A stretch of 64,000 nucleotides of DNA from contig JAYKKI010000075.1 of assembly GCA_039881145.1 (NCBI GenBank), forward strand, positions 1,497,001 to 1,561,000, read 5' to 3'. Of this stretch, positions 10,051 to 24,590 are shown piece by piece. The notes under the pieces are model-generated. The model made no database searches. It was not told the origin of the DNA and saw nothing but the letters and a program-made list of their open reading frames with translations. This stretch comes from Druceiella hillmani (Eukaryota > Arthropoda > Insecta > Lepidoptera > Hepialidae). The position numbers and the translations under genes were made by a program. Every line of letters starts with the position of its first letter. The first letter of the stretch is position 1.

Positions 10051-13000
10051 TAAAATATATATATCTTAAGTCCATAAGAATATTATGAGTAATATGACGA
10101 CTAAAGTTTTATGTCAGTAAAATAAACAATTTTGGGTGAAAACGTCTTTGCTCTTTACTCATCAAACCTAGAAATATATATGGAATCCATAAGAATATTA
10201 TGAGTAATATGAGGATTAAATTTTCACGTTAGTGAAATAAATAATTTTATCTGAAAATGTTATTGCTTTTTACTCTTTAACCTAGAAATATATATGAAGT
10301 CCATAAGAATATAATAAGTAATTTGACGACTAAAATTTCATGTTAGTGAAATAAACAGTTTTGTGTGAAAACGTTATTGCTCTTTACTCATTTAACCTAG
10401 AAATATATATGAAGTTAATAGAAGTATTATAACTAACATGATGACTAAAGTTTTATATTAGTGAAATAAACAGTTTTGTGTGAAAACGGTATTGCTCTTT
10501 ATTCATTTAACCTAGAAATATATATGAAGTTAATATAAGTATTATAACTAACATGATGACTAAAGTTTTATATTAGTGAAATAAACAGTTTTGTGTGAAA
10601 ACGTTATTGCTCTTTACTCATTTAACCTAGAAATATATATGAAGTTAATAGAAGTATTATAACTAACATGATGACTAAAGTTTTATATTAGTGAAATAAA
10701 CAGTTTTGTGTGAAAACGGTATTGCTCTTTATTCATTTAACCTAGAAATATATATGAAGTTAATATAAGTATTATAACTAACATGATGACTAAAGTTTTA
10801 TATTAGTGAAATAAACAGTTTTGTGTGAAAACGGTATTGCTCTTTACTCATTTAACCTAGAAATATATATGACGTTAATATAAGTATTATAACTAACATG
10901 ATGACTAAAGTTTTATATTAGTGAAATAAACAGTTTTGTGTGAAAACGTTATTGTTATTTACTCATTTAACCTAGAAATATATATGAAGTCCATCAGAAT
11001 ATTATGAGTAATTTGACGACTAAAATTTCATGTTAGTGAAATAAACAGTTTTGTGCCAAAACGTTATTGTTCTTTACTCATTTAACCTAGAAATATATGT
11101 GAAGTCCATAAGAATATTGTGAGTAATTTGACGACTAAAATTTCATTATAGTGAAATAAACAGTTTTGTGCGAAAACGTTATTGCTCTTTACTCATTTAA
11201 CCTAGAAATATATATGAAGTTAATAGGAGTATTATAACTAACATGATGACTAACGTTTTATATTAGTGAAATAAATAGTTTTGTGTGAAAACGTTATTGC
11301 TCTTTACTTATTTAACCTAGAAATATATATGAAGTTAATAGGAGTATTATAACTAACATGATGACTAACGTTTTATATTAGTGAAATAAACAGTTTTGTG
11401 TGAAAACGTTATTGTTCTTTACTCATTTAACCTAGAAATATATGTGAAGTCCATAAGAATATTGTGAGTAATTTGACGACTAAAATTTCATTATAGTGAA
11501 ATAAACAGTTTTGTGCGAAAACGTTATTGCTCTTTACTCATTTAACCTAGAAATATATATGAAGTTAATAGGAGTATTATAACTAACATGATGACTAACG
11601 TTTTATATTAGTGAAATAAATAGTTTTGTGTGAAAACGTTATTGCTCTTTACTCATTTAACCTAGAAATATATATGAAGTTAATAGGAGTATTATAACTA
11701 ACATGATGACTAACGTTTTATATTAGTGAAATAAACAGTTTTGTGTGAAAACGTTATTGTTCTTTACTCATTTAACCTAGAAATATATGTGAAGTCCATA
11801 AGAATATTGTGAGTAATTTGACGACTAAAATTTCATTATAGTGAAATAAACAGTTTTGTGCGAAAACGTTATTGCTCTTTACTTATTTAACCTAGAAATA
11901 TATATGAAGTTAATAGGAGTATTATAACTAACATGATGACTAACGTTTTATATTAGTGAAATAAACAGTTTTGTGTGAAAACGTTATTGTTCTTTACTCA
12001 TTTAACCTAGAAATATATGTGAAGTCCATAAGAATATTGTGAGTAATTTGACGACTAAAATTTCATTATAGTGAAATAAACAGTTTTGTGCGAAAACGTT
12101 ATTGCTCTTTACTCATTTAACCTAGAAATATATATGAAGTTAATAGGAGTATTATAACTAACATGATGACTAACGTTTTATATTAGTGAAATAAACAGTT
12201 TTGTGTGAAAACGTTATTGCTCTTTACTCATTTAACCTAGAAATATATGTGAAGTTAATAGGAGTATTATAACTAACATGATGACTAACGTTTTATATTA
12301 GTGAAATAAATAGTTTTGTGTGAAAACGTTATTGCTCTTTACTCATTTAACCTAGAAATATATATGAAGTTAATAGGAGTATTATAACTAACATGATGAC
12401 TAACGTTTTATATTAGTGAAATAAATAGTTTTGTGTGAAAACGTTATTGCTCTTTACTCATTTAACCTAGAAATATATATGAAGTTAATAGAAGTATTAT
12501 AACTAACATGATGACTAAAGTTTTATATTAGTGAAATAAACAGTTTTGTGTGAAAACGGTATTGCTCTTTATTCATTTAACCTAGAAATATATATGAAGT
12601 TAATATAAGTATTATAACTAACATGATGACTAAAGTTTTATATTAGTGAAATAAACAGTTTTGTGTGAAAACGGTATTGCTCTTTACTCATTTAACCTAG
12701 AAATATATATGAAGTTAATATAAGTATTATAACTAACATGATGACTAAAGTTTTATATTAGTGAAATAAACAGTTTTGTGTGAAAACGTTATTGTTATTT
12801 ACTCATTTAACCTAGAAATATATATGAAGTCCATCAGAATATTATGAGTAATTTGACGACTAAAATTTCATGTTAGTGAAATAAACAGTTTTGTGCCAAA
12901 ACGTTATTGTTCTTTACTCATTTAACCTAGAAATATATGTGAAGTCCATAAGAATATTGTGAGTAATTTGACGACTAAAATTTCATTATAGTGAAATAAA

Positions 13001-15552
13001 CAGTTTTGTGCGAAAACGTTATTGCTCTTTACTCATTTAACCTAGAAATATATATGAAGTTAATAGGAGTATTATAACTAACATGATGACTAACGTTTTA
13101 TATTAGTGAAATAAATAGTTTTGTGTGAAAACGTTATTGCTCTTTACTTATTTAACCTAGAAATATATATGAAGTTAATAGGAGTATTATCACTAACATG
13201 ATGACTAACGTTTTATATTAGTGAAATAAACAGTTTTGTGTGAAAACGTTATTGTTCTTTACTCATTTAACCTAGAAATATATGTGAAGTCCATAAGAAT
13301 ATTGTGAGTAATTTGACGACTAAAATTTCATTATAGTGAAATAAACAGTTTTGTGCGAAAACGTTATTGCTCTTTACTCATTTAACCTAGAAATATATAT
13401 GAAGTTAATAGGAGTATTATAACTAACATGATGACTAACGTTTTATATTAGTGAAATAAATAGTTTTGTGTGAAAACGTTATTGCTCTTTACTCATTTAA
13501 CCTAGAAATATATATGAAGTTAATAGGAGTATTATAACTAACATGATGACTAACGTTTTATATTAGTGAAATAAATAGTTTTGTGTGAAAACGTTATTGC
13601 TCTTTACTCATTTAACCTAGAAATATATATGAAGTTAATAGGAGTATTATAACTAACATGATGACTAATGTTTTATATTAGTGAAATAAATAGTTTTGTG
13701 TGAAAACGTTATTGCTCTTTACTTATTTAACCTAGAAATATATATGAAGTTAATAGGAGTATTATAACTAACATGATGACTAATGTTTTATATTAGTGAA
13801 ATAAACAGTTTTGTGTGAAAACGTTATTGCTCTTTACTCATTTAACCTAGAAATATATATGAAGTTAATAGGAGTATTATAACTAACATGATGACTAACG
13901 TTTTATATTAGTGAAATAAATAGTTTTGTGTGAAAACGTTATTGCTCTTTACTCATTTAACCTAGAAATATATATGAAGTTAATAGGAGTATTATAACTA
14001 ACATGATGACTAACGTTTTATATTAGTGAAATAAATAGTTTTGTGTGAAAACGTTATTGCTCTTTACTTATTTAACCTAGAAATATATATGAAGTTAATA
14101 GGAGTATTATAACTAACATGATGACTAACGTTTTATATTAGTGAAATAAACAGTTTTGTGTGAAAACGTTATTGTTCTTTACTCATTTAACCTAGAAATA
14201 TATGTGAAGTCCATAAGAATATTGTGAGTAATTTGACGACTAAAATTTCATTATAGTGAAATAAACAGTTTTGTGCGAAAACGTTATTGCTCTTTACTCA
14301 TTTAACCTAGAAATATATATGAAGTTAATAGGAGTATTATAACTAACATGATGACTAACGTTTTATATTAGTGAAATAAATAGTTTTGTGTGAAAACGTT
14401 ATTGCTCTTTACTCATTTAACCTAGAAATATATATGAAGTTAATAGGAGTATTATAACTAACATGATGACTAACGTTTTATATTAGTGAAATAAATAGTT
14501 TTGTGTGAAAACGTTATTGCTCTTTACTCATTTAACCTAGAAATATATATGAAGTTAATAGGAGTATTATAACTAACATGATGACTAATGTTTTATATTA
14601 GTGAAATAAATAGTTTTGTGTGAAAACGTTATTGCTCTTTACTTATTTAACCTAGAAATATATATGAAGTTAATAGGAGTATTATAACTAACATGATGAC
14701 TAATGTTTTATATTAGTGAAATAAACAGTTTTGTGTGAAAACGTTATTGCTCTTTACTCATTTAACCTAGAAATATATATGAAGTTAATAGGAGTATTAT
14801 AACTAACATGATGACTAACGTTTTATATTAGTGAAATAAATAGTTTTGTGTGAAAACGTTATTGCTCTTTACTCATTTAACCTAGAAATATATATGAAGT
14901 TAATAGGAGTATTATAACTAACATGATGACTAACGTTTTATATTAGTGAAATAAATAGTTTTGTGTGAAAACGTTATTGCTCTTTACTTATTTAACCTAG
15001 AAATATATATGAAGTTAATAGGAGTATTATAACTAACATGATGACTAATGTTTTATATTAGTGAAATAAACAGTTTTGTGTGAAAACGTTATTGCTCTTT
15101 ACTCATTTATCCTAGAAATTTATATGAAGTCCATAAGAATATTTTAAATTATATGATGACTAAAGTTTCATATTAGTGATATAAAGAGTTTTGTGTGAAA
15201 ACTTTATTGCTTTTTACTCATTTAACCTAGAAATACATATGAAGTTCATAAGAAAATTATAAGTAATATGGCTATTAAAGTTTCTTGCTAGTGAAATAAA
15301 CAATTTTGGGTGACAATGCTATTACTCTTTACTCTTTAACTTGGAAATATATATGAAGTCCATATATATTTTACATAATATATGATGAATAAAATTTCGT
15401 ATCAGTGAAATAATCAATTTAGGGTGAAAAGGTTATTGTTCATTATCCGTATAACCTAGAAATATATGTATCTTAGGTCTATAAGAATATTACGCATCAC
15501 AGAAGGTCTAAATTTTCATTTCAGTAAATAAACATTTTTGAGTAAAAACGTC
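10051..15552. repeat. 115-bp satellite array, about 48 monomers, with higher-order structure
   Basis: The marker CCTAGAAATATATATGAAG recurs every 115 bp (10396, 10511, 10626, 10741, 10856 and so on), with occasional 114-bp units at the edge. There are two main monomer classes. One has TCCATAAGAATATTGTGAGTA followed by TTTGACGACTAAAATTTCA. The other has TTAATAGGAGTATTATAACT followed by ACATGATGACTAACG. Edge monomers (before 10400 and after 15110) are much more diverged than central ones, as expected from unequal exchange. Larger periods of 920 bp and 1840 bp are seen. No ORF and no similarity to the 179-bp satellite. Confidence 0.95.
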
Positions 15553-15600
15553 AGAAAAATTGGGGAAGTTTAATATTTTTGGTCATGCCATTCTATTCGT

Positions 15601-15817
15601 TCATATATCATAGCATAAGAAGCCTTTATGTTTAAGACCGACAGCGATGGAGTTAAAAGCAAGAATTTATAGAAAGATGCTAAAAAGATAAATTTCGTGA
15701 GATAAACATTTTAATTTTTTTTAGTACGGCACATCGAACTTGGGGAAACAATTATTTTCTCACCGACCCCGGTAAACAGGTCAGCATTAAAGTGTAATCG
15801 AAAATATCTAGTAATAC
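15601..15817. repeat. Flank of composite satellite, copy 1
   Basis: This roughly 215-bp sequence (TCATATATCATAGCATAAG through CGAAAATATCTAGTAATAC) recurs almost unchanged at 17128-17342. It forms the left border of both 26-bp arrays, so flank and array were duplicated as a block. Confidence 0.9.
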
Positions 15818-16429
15818 GATACCACGTTTCCACGATACTTTCTGATACCACGTTTCCACGATACTTTCTGATACCACGTTTCCACGATACTTTCTGATAC
15901 CACGTTTCCACGATACTTTCTGATACCACGTTTCCACGATACTTTCTGATACCACGTTTCCACGATACTTTCTGATACCACGTTTCCACGATACTTTCTG
16001 ATACCACGTTTCCACGATACTTTCTGATACCACGTTTCCACGATACTTTCTGATACCACGTTTCCACGATACTTTCTGATACCACGTTTCCACGATACTT
16101 TCTGATACCACGTTTCCACGATACTTTCTGATACCACGTTTCCACGATACTTTCTGATACCACGTTTCCACGATACTTTCTGATACCACGTTTCCACGAT
16201 ACTTTCTGATACCACGTTTCCACGATACTTTCTGATACCACGTTTCCACGATACTTTCTGATACCACGTTTCCACGATACTTTCTGATACCACGTTTCCA
16301 CGATACTTTCTGATACCACGTTTCCACGATACTTTCTGATACCACGTTTCCACGATACTTTCTGATACCACGTTTCCACGATACTTTCTGATACCACGTT
16401 TCCACGATACTTTCTGATACCACGTTTCC
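15818..16429. repeat. 26-bp minisatellite, 23.5 copies
   Basis: The unit is GATACCACGTTTCC followed by ACGATACTTTCT, 26 bp. It runs from 15818 to the partial copy at 16416-16429, and I saw no variant units. Because 26 is not a multiple of 3 and the unit has no minus-strand stop codon, all three minus-strand frames stay open across the array and encode the same 26-residue period in rotated phase. I treat these frames as a by-product of the repeat, not genes. Confidence 0.97.
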
Positions 16430-16502
16430 TCTGCAATATATGTTTCTAAAGAGTGAATTCCTGGTTTTTAACTAAGTATGTTAAAATTCTAAAAATAACC
16501 AC
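16430..16502. repeat. Right flank of 26-bp array, copy 1
   Basis: The stretch from TCTGCAATATATG to AATAACCACGC recurs at 17513-17587 after the second array with a few substitutions. Confidence 0.85.
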
Positions 16503-17118
16503 GCTAGTGGCATTTATAAATCAAAAACATAAAAGTGACGTGGATATATCTAAATATTTACGTGTATAGTGAAAAACAATATAATTTTTCATAAATATTT
16601 TAATATAATTGTTATATATTTCAATTTTTATACTACCTAGGTATATACGGAACGCTCGTAATAAAAGTTCTATTTCCATTGAATAGTGGCATTTATAAAT
16701 CAAAAACATCGAAGTAACGTAGATATGTATAAATATTTTTATGTATAGTGAAAAACAATATAATTTTTCATCAATATTTTAATATAATTGTTATATATTT
16801 CAATTTTTATACTACCTAAGTATATACGGAACGCTCGTAATAAAAGTTCTACTTGCATTGAATAGTGGCATTTATAAATCAAAAACATCAAAGTAACGTA
16901 GGTATATCTAAATATTTATGTGTATAGTGAAAAACAAAATAATTTTTCATAAATATTTTATATAATTATTATATGTTTCAATTTTTATACTACCCAAGTA
17001 ATGTACGGAACGCTCTTAATAAAAGTTGTACTTGCATTGAATAGTGGCATTTATAAATCAAAAACATCAAAGTAACGTAGGAATCTCTAAATATTTATGT
17101 GTATAGTGAAAAACAAAA
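16503..17118. repeat. 179-bp satellite, first block (about 3.4 copies)
   Basis: The units start TAGTGGCATTTATAAATCAA and contain TAGTGAAAAACAA, TTTTTATACTACC and GGAACGCTC. The block breaks inside a monomer at about 17120 where the second flank copy begins. Confidence 0.95.
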
Positions 17119-17127
17119 TAATTATTT

Positions 17128-17342
17128 CATATATCATAGCATAAGAAGCCTTTGTGTTTAAGACCGATAGCGATGGAGTTAAAAGCAAGAATTTATAGAA
17201 AGATGCTAAAAAGCTAAATTTCGTGAGATAAACATTTTAATTTTTTTAGTACGGCACATCGAATTTGGGGAAACAATTATTTTCTCACCGACCCCGGTAA
17301 ACAGGTCAGCATTAAAGTGTAATCGAAAATGTCTAGTAATAC
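17128..17342. repeat. Flank of composite satellite, copy 2
   Basis: Duplicate of 15601-15817 with few substitutions and a 2-bp net loss. Its left boundary lies within a 179-bp monomer. Confidence 0.9.
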
Positions 17343-17512
17343 GATACCACGTTTCCACGATACTTTCTGATACCACGTTTCCACGATACTTTCTGATACC
17401 ACGTTTCCACGATACTTTCTGATACCACGTTTCCACGATACTTTCTGATACCACGTTTCCACGATACTTTCTGATACCACGTTTCCACGATACTTTCTTA
17501 TACCACGTTTCC
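17343..17512. repeat. 26-bp minisatellite, 6.5 copies
   Basis: Same unit as 15818-16429. The last unit starts TATACC instead of GATACC. The copy number differs greatly from copy 1 although the flanks are nearly identical, so the array changed length after the block duplication. Confidence 0.97.
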
Positions 17513-17587
17513 TCTGCAACATATGTTTCTAAAGAGTGAATTCCTGGTTTTTAACTACGTATGTTAAAATTCAAAAAATAACCACGC

Positions 17588-20500
17588 TAGTGGCATTTAT
17601 AAATAAAAAACATCAAAGTGACGTGGATATATCTAAATATTTACGTGTATAGTGAAAAACAATATAATTTTTCATGAATATTTTGATATATTTGTTATAT
17701 ATTCCAATTTTTATACTACCTAGGTATATACGGAACGCTCGTAATAAAAGTTCTATTTCCATTGAATAGTGGCATTTATAAATCAAAAACATCGAAGTAA
17801 CGTAGATATATCTAAATATTTATATGTATAGTGAAAAACAATATAATTTTTCATCAATATTTTAATATAATTGTTATATATTCCAATTTTTATACTACCT
17901 AGGTATATACGGAACGCTCGTAATAAAAGTTCTACTTGCATTGAATAGTGGCATTTATAAATCAAAAACATCAAAGTAACGTAGATATATCTAAATATTT
18001 ATATGTATAGTGAAAAACAATATAATTTTTCATCAATATTTTAATATAATTGTTATATATTTCAATTTTTATACTACCTAAGTATATACGGAACGCTCGT
18101 AATAAAAGTTCTACTTGCATTGAATAGTGGCATTTATAAATCAAAAACATCAAAGTAACGTAGGTATATCTAAATATTTATGTGTATAGTGAAAAACAAA
18201 ATAATTTTTCATAAATATTTTATATAATTATTATATGTTTCAATTTTTATACTACCCAAGTAATGTACGGAACGCTCTTAATAAAAGTTGTACTTGCATT
18301 GAATAGTGGCATTTATAAATCAAAAACATCAAAGTAACGTAGATATATCTAAATATTTATATATATAGTGAAAAACAATATAATTTTTCATCAATATTTT
18401 AATATAATTGTTATATATTTCAATTTTTATACTACCTAAGTATATACGGAACGCTCGTAATAAAAGTTCTACTTGCATTGAATAGTGGCATTTATAAATC
18501 AAAAACATCAAAGTAACGTAGGTATATCTAAATATTTATATGTATAGTGAAAAACAATATAATTTTTAATCAATATTTTAATATAATTGTTATATATTTA
18601 AATTTTTATACTATCTAAGTATATACGGAACGCTCGTAATAAAAGTTCTACTTGCATTGAATAGTGGCATTTATAAATCAAAAACATCAAAGTAACGTAG
18701 GTATATCTAAATATTTATGTGTATAGTGAAAAACAAAATAATTTTTCATAAATATTTTATATAATTATTATATGTTTCAATTTTTATACTACCCAAGTAA
18801 TGTACGGAACGCTCTTAATAAAAGTTGTACTTGCATTGAATAGTGGCATTTATAAATCAAAAACATAAAAGTAACGTAGATATATCTAAATATTTATATG
18901 TATAGTGAAAAACAATATAATTTTTCATCAATATTTTAATATAATTGTTATATATTTCAATTTTTATACTACCTAAGTATATACGGAACGCTCGTAATAA
19001 AAGTTCTACTTGCATTGAATAGTGGCATTTATAAATCAAAAACATCAAAGTAACGTAGGTATATCTAAATATTTATGTGTATAGTGAAAAACAAAATAAT
19101 TTTTCATAAATATTTTATATAATTATTATATGTTTCAATTTTTATACTACCCAAGTAATGTACGGAACGCTCTTAATAAAAGTTGTACTTGCATTGAATA
19201 GTGGCATTTATAAATCAAAAACATCAAAGTAACGTAGATATATCTAAATATTTATATGTATAGTGAAAAACAATATAATTTTTCATCAATATTTTAATAT
19301 AATTGTTATATATTTCAATTTTTATACTACCTAAGTATATACGGAACGCTCGTAATAAAAGTTCTACTTGCATTGAATAGTGGCATTTATAAATCAAAAA
19401 CATCAAAGTAACGTAGGTATATCTAAATATTTATATGTATAGTGAAAAACAATATAATTTTTCATAAATATTTTAATATAATTGTTATATATTTCAATTT
19501 TTATACTACCTAAGTATATACGGAACGCTCGTAATAAAAGTTCTACTTGCATTGAATAGTGGCATTTATAAATCAAAAACATCAAAGTAACGTAGGTATA
19601 TCTAAATATTTATATGTATAGTGAAAAACAATATAATTTTTCATCAATATTTTAATATAATTGTTATATATTTCAATTTTTATACTACCTAAGTATATAC
19701 GGAACGCTCGTAATAAAAGTTCTACTTGCATTGAATAGTGGCATTTATAAATCAAAAACATCAAAGTAACGTAGGTATATCTAAATATTTATATGTATAG
19801 TGAAAAACAATATAATTTTTCATAAATATTTTAATATAATTGTTATATATTTCAATTTTTATACTACCTAAGTATATACGGAACGCTCGTAATAAAAGTT
19901 CTACTTGCATTGAATAGTGGCATTTATAAATCAAAAACATCAAAGTAACGTAGGTATATCTAAATATTTATATGTATAGTGAAAAACAATATAATTTTTA
20001 ATCAATATTTTAATATAATTGTTATATATTTCAATTTTTATACTACCTAAATATATACGGAATGCTCATAATAAACGTTCTACTTGCATTGAATAGTGGC
20101 ATTTATAAATCAAAAACATAAAAGTAACGTAGATATATCTAAATATTTATGTGTATAGTGAAAAACAAAATAATTTTTAATCAATATTTTAATATAATTG
20201 TTATATATTTCAATTTTTATACTACCTAAGTATATACGGAATGCTCATAATAAACGTTCTACTTGCATTGAATAGTGGCATTTATAAATCAAAAACATAA
20301 AAGTAACGTAGATATATCTAAATATTTATATGTATAGTGAAAAACAATATAATTTTTAATCAATATTTTAATATAATTGTTATATATTTCAATTTTTATA
20401 CTACCTAAGTATATACGGAATGCTCATAATAAACGTTCTACTTGCATTGAATAGTGGCATTTATAAATCAAAAACATAAAAGTAACGTAGATATATCTAA

Positions 20501-21530
20501 ATATTTATATGTATAGTGAAAAACAATATAATTTTTAATCAATATTTTAATATAATTGTTATATATTTCAATTTTTATACTACCTAAGTATATACGGAAT
20601 GCTCATAATAAACGTTCTACTTGCATTGAATAGTGGCATTTATAAATCAAAAACATAAAAGTAACGTAGATATATCTAAATATTTATGTGTATAGTGAAA
20701 AACAAAATAATTTTTCATAAATATTTTATATAATTATTATATGTTTCAATTTTTATACTACCCAAGTAATGTACGGAACGCTCTTAATAAAAGTTGTACT
20801 TGCATTGAATAGTGGCATTTATAAATCAAAAACATCAAAGTAACGTAGGTATATCTAAATATTTATATGTATAGTGAAAAACAATATAATTTTTAATCAA
20901 TATTTTAATATAATTGTTATATATTTCAATTTTTATACTACCTAAGTATATACGGAACGCTCGTAATAAAAGTTCTACTTGCATTGAATAGTGGCATTTA
21001 TAAATCAAAAACATCAAAGTAACGTAGATATATCTAAATATTTATATGTATAGTGAAAAACAATATAATTTTTCATCAATATTTTAATATAATTGTTATA
21101 TATTTCAATTTTTATACCACCTAAGTATATACGCAATGCTCATAATAAACGTTCTATTTGCATTGTATAGTGGTATTTATAAATCAAAAACATCAAAGTA
21201 ACGTAGGTATATCTAAATATTTATATGTATAGTGATAAACAATATAATTTTTCATAAATATTTTAATATAATTATTATATGTTTCAATTTTTATACTACC
21301 TAGGTACACACGGAACACTCGTAATAAAAGTTCTACTTGCATTGAATAGTGGCATTTATAAACCAAAAACATCAAAGTAACGTGGATATATTTGAATATT
21401 TACATGTATAGTGAAAAATAATATAATTTTTCATTAATACTTTAATAGAATTGTTATATGTTCCAACTTTTATACTACCTAGATATACAGGGAATGATCG
21501 TAATAAAAGTTCTACTTGCATTGAATAGTT
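17588..21530. repeat. 179-bp satellite, main block (about 22 copies)
   Basis: The period is exactly 179 bp. Three monomer types are visible: A (ACCTAAGTATATACGGAACG), B (ACCCAAGTAATGTACGG at 18254, 18791, 19149 and 20760, spaced by 3, 2 and 9 monomers) and C (GGAATGCTCATAATAAACG, four consecutive copies at about 20060-20620). Alternation of CATCAAT and CATAAAT between 19224 and 19943 gives a local 358-bp dimer period. Terminal monomers after 21110 are the most diverged. Each unit carries a 60-63-codon minus-strand frame with no recognisable domain. Adjacent frames overlap at TGATG, which follows from the period. Confidence 0.95.
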
Positions 21531-23278
<1,748 letters not shown>

Positions 23279-24590
23279 CAAGGTTCTTTAATATTGATTG
23301 GTTATGTTAAACTCTAAACAATGTTTGAACATAAATTAAGAATTAATAAATGAAAAGTGCCTTTGGAATCTCGTCCTTAGTCTTTGCGTATAGCTGAAAA
23401 TAAGGGATGCTACTTAGAGGATTAAGTTTTAACCATTTTAATCTAATAGTTAATGTATGATTAACATCAAAACTCTTTATAGTAAGAAATGAAGAATTTT
23501 AGAAAAAATGAGTCAGTCAGACACCACAGCTGAGTGTTTAAAGTTTAGTCATACTATTGCTTTTTATTGCAAGTGCGTACATAAATTAAGCACATTAATA
23601 GATTAAAGAAATTCTGATTTACGCATATAAACAATTACTATTGAAAAAAACTAACTATTTGGTTAGTTATTAACTATTTGGTTAGTTACTCAAATTTTCC
23701 ATTACTACAGGATTTGAGTGTTATGTAATTTTTGAGTAACTGCCTTTCCTTTTACAATTTTCGTCGTATTTTATCATGAGTTAGTTGATTTTAAAAAAGG
23801 CAAATATTTCCTTAACTTTAAGTAACATATTTGTATTGTTAATTAAGATGCATAAAATAAACAAACGCAATTTAATGTCAGAACGATTTTGTTTTTTTAT
23901 TGATACAGTGTTATTTTGATATTGCATTAAAAAACAAGCCTTTTATTTTTTATTTGTGATTAACCATCGTACATTGTTAATTAAAGGTTATATCAATTAA
24001 AGATAAATCAATTTAGTAAAATTAAAAGTTGATTTGTTATCACAAAAAATACTTAATTACATCATATTGTTAACAAGTTTTTTTTGTAAATCAGTATTTG
24101 ACAATTTAAATTGAAAAGAATATTTGTTTTTTATTTGAATGCTTCTATCTGTTTTTTGGATGAATATATTTGCTCTTGGGAAAGCAAAATTTCATTTACG
24201 TGCAGTCTGAATTTTGATTTAAGGAAACCTCTTTAATGTGATTAAACTGGAGGGATACAAATATCTAATAGATCTCTAGGGAAATGTACATGTAGTTTGT
24301 TAACTTCATGCTCTTTAACTAATAACATAGTTTAATATTATTATTTATGGATATTTCCTTATTATTACTTCCATTTTCAGTGAACCTTGCTTAAAAAACG
24401 TAGATCAAAAGGTGCAAAAGTACATAATAACTTAATAAATATAACTTGCATATCCAAAAGCATAAGTTGGAGTTCAAACTTTAATAGCTAACGCAATATA
24501 TAAAATTAATAGTCATCAGTTGTAATTACTTCAATAGTTACAATACATATATCATATATTCAAATTTTTCAGAATCCATGAAGACATTGG
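23279..24590. other. AT-rich interval, nothing recognised
   Basis: A small direct repeat TAACTATTTGGTTAGTTA occurs at about 23648-23690. Otherwise there is no structure. Confidence 0.4.

Noticed and set aside
10051..15552. 115-bp array as a CRISPR-like repeat-spacer array
   Set aside because: The whole 115-bp unit is repeated with no unique spacers, and the genome is eukaryotic; it is a satellite.
15711..16436. 241-codon minus-strand ORF as a repetitive protein gene
   Set aside because: It is the 26-bp minisatellite read through. All three frames are equally open, and the flanking residues come from the non-coding flank, which is duplicated at 17128.
17783..21375. Many 60-63-codon minus-strand ORFs as a small-gene family
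   Set aside because: They recur with the 179-bp satellite period, have no domain, and are lost in type B and C monomers. Several starts depend on TTG.
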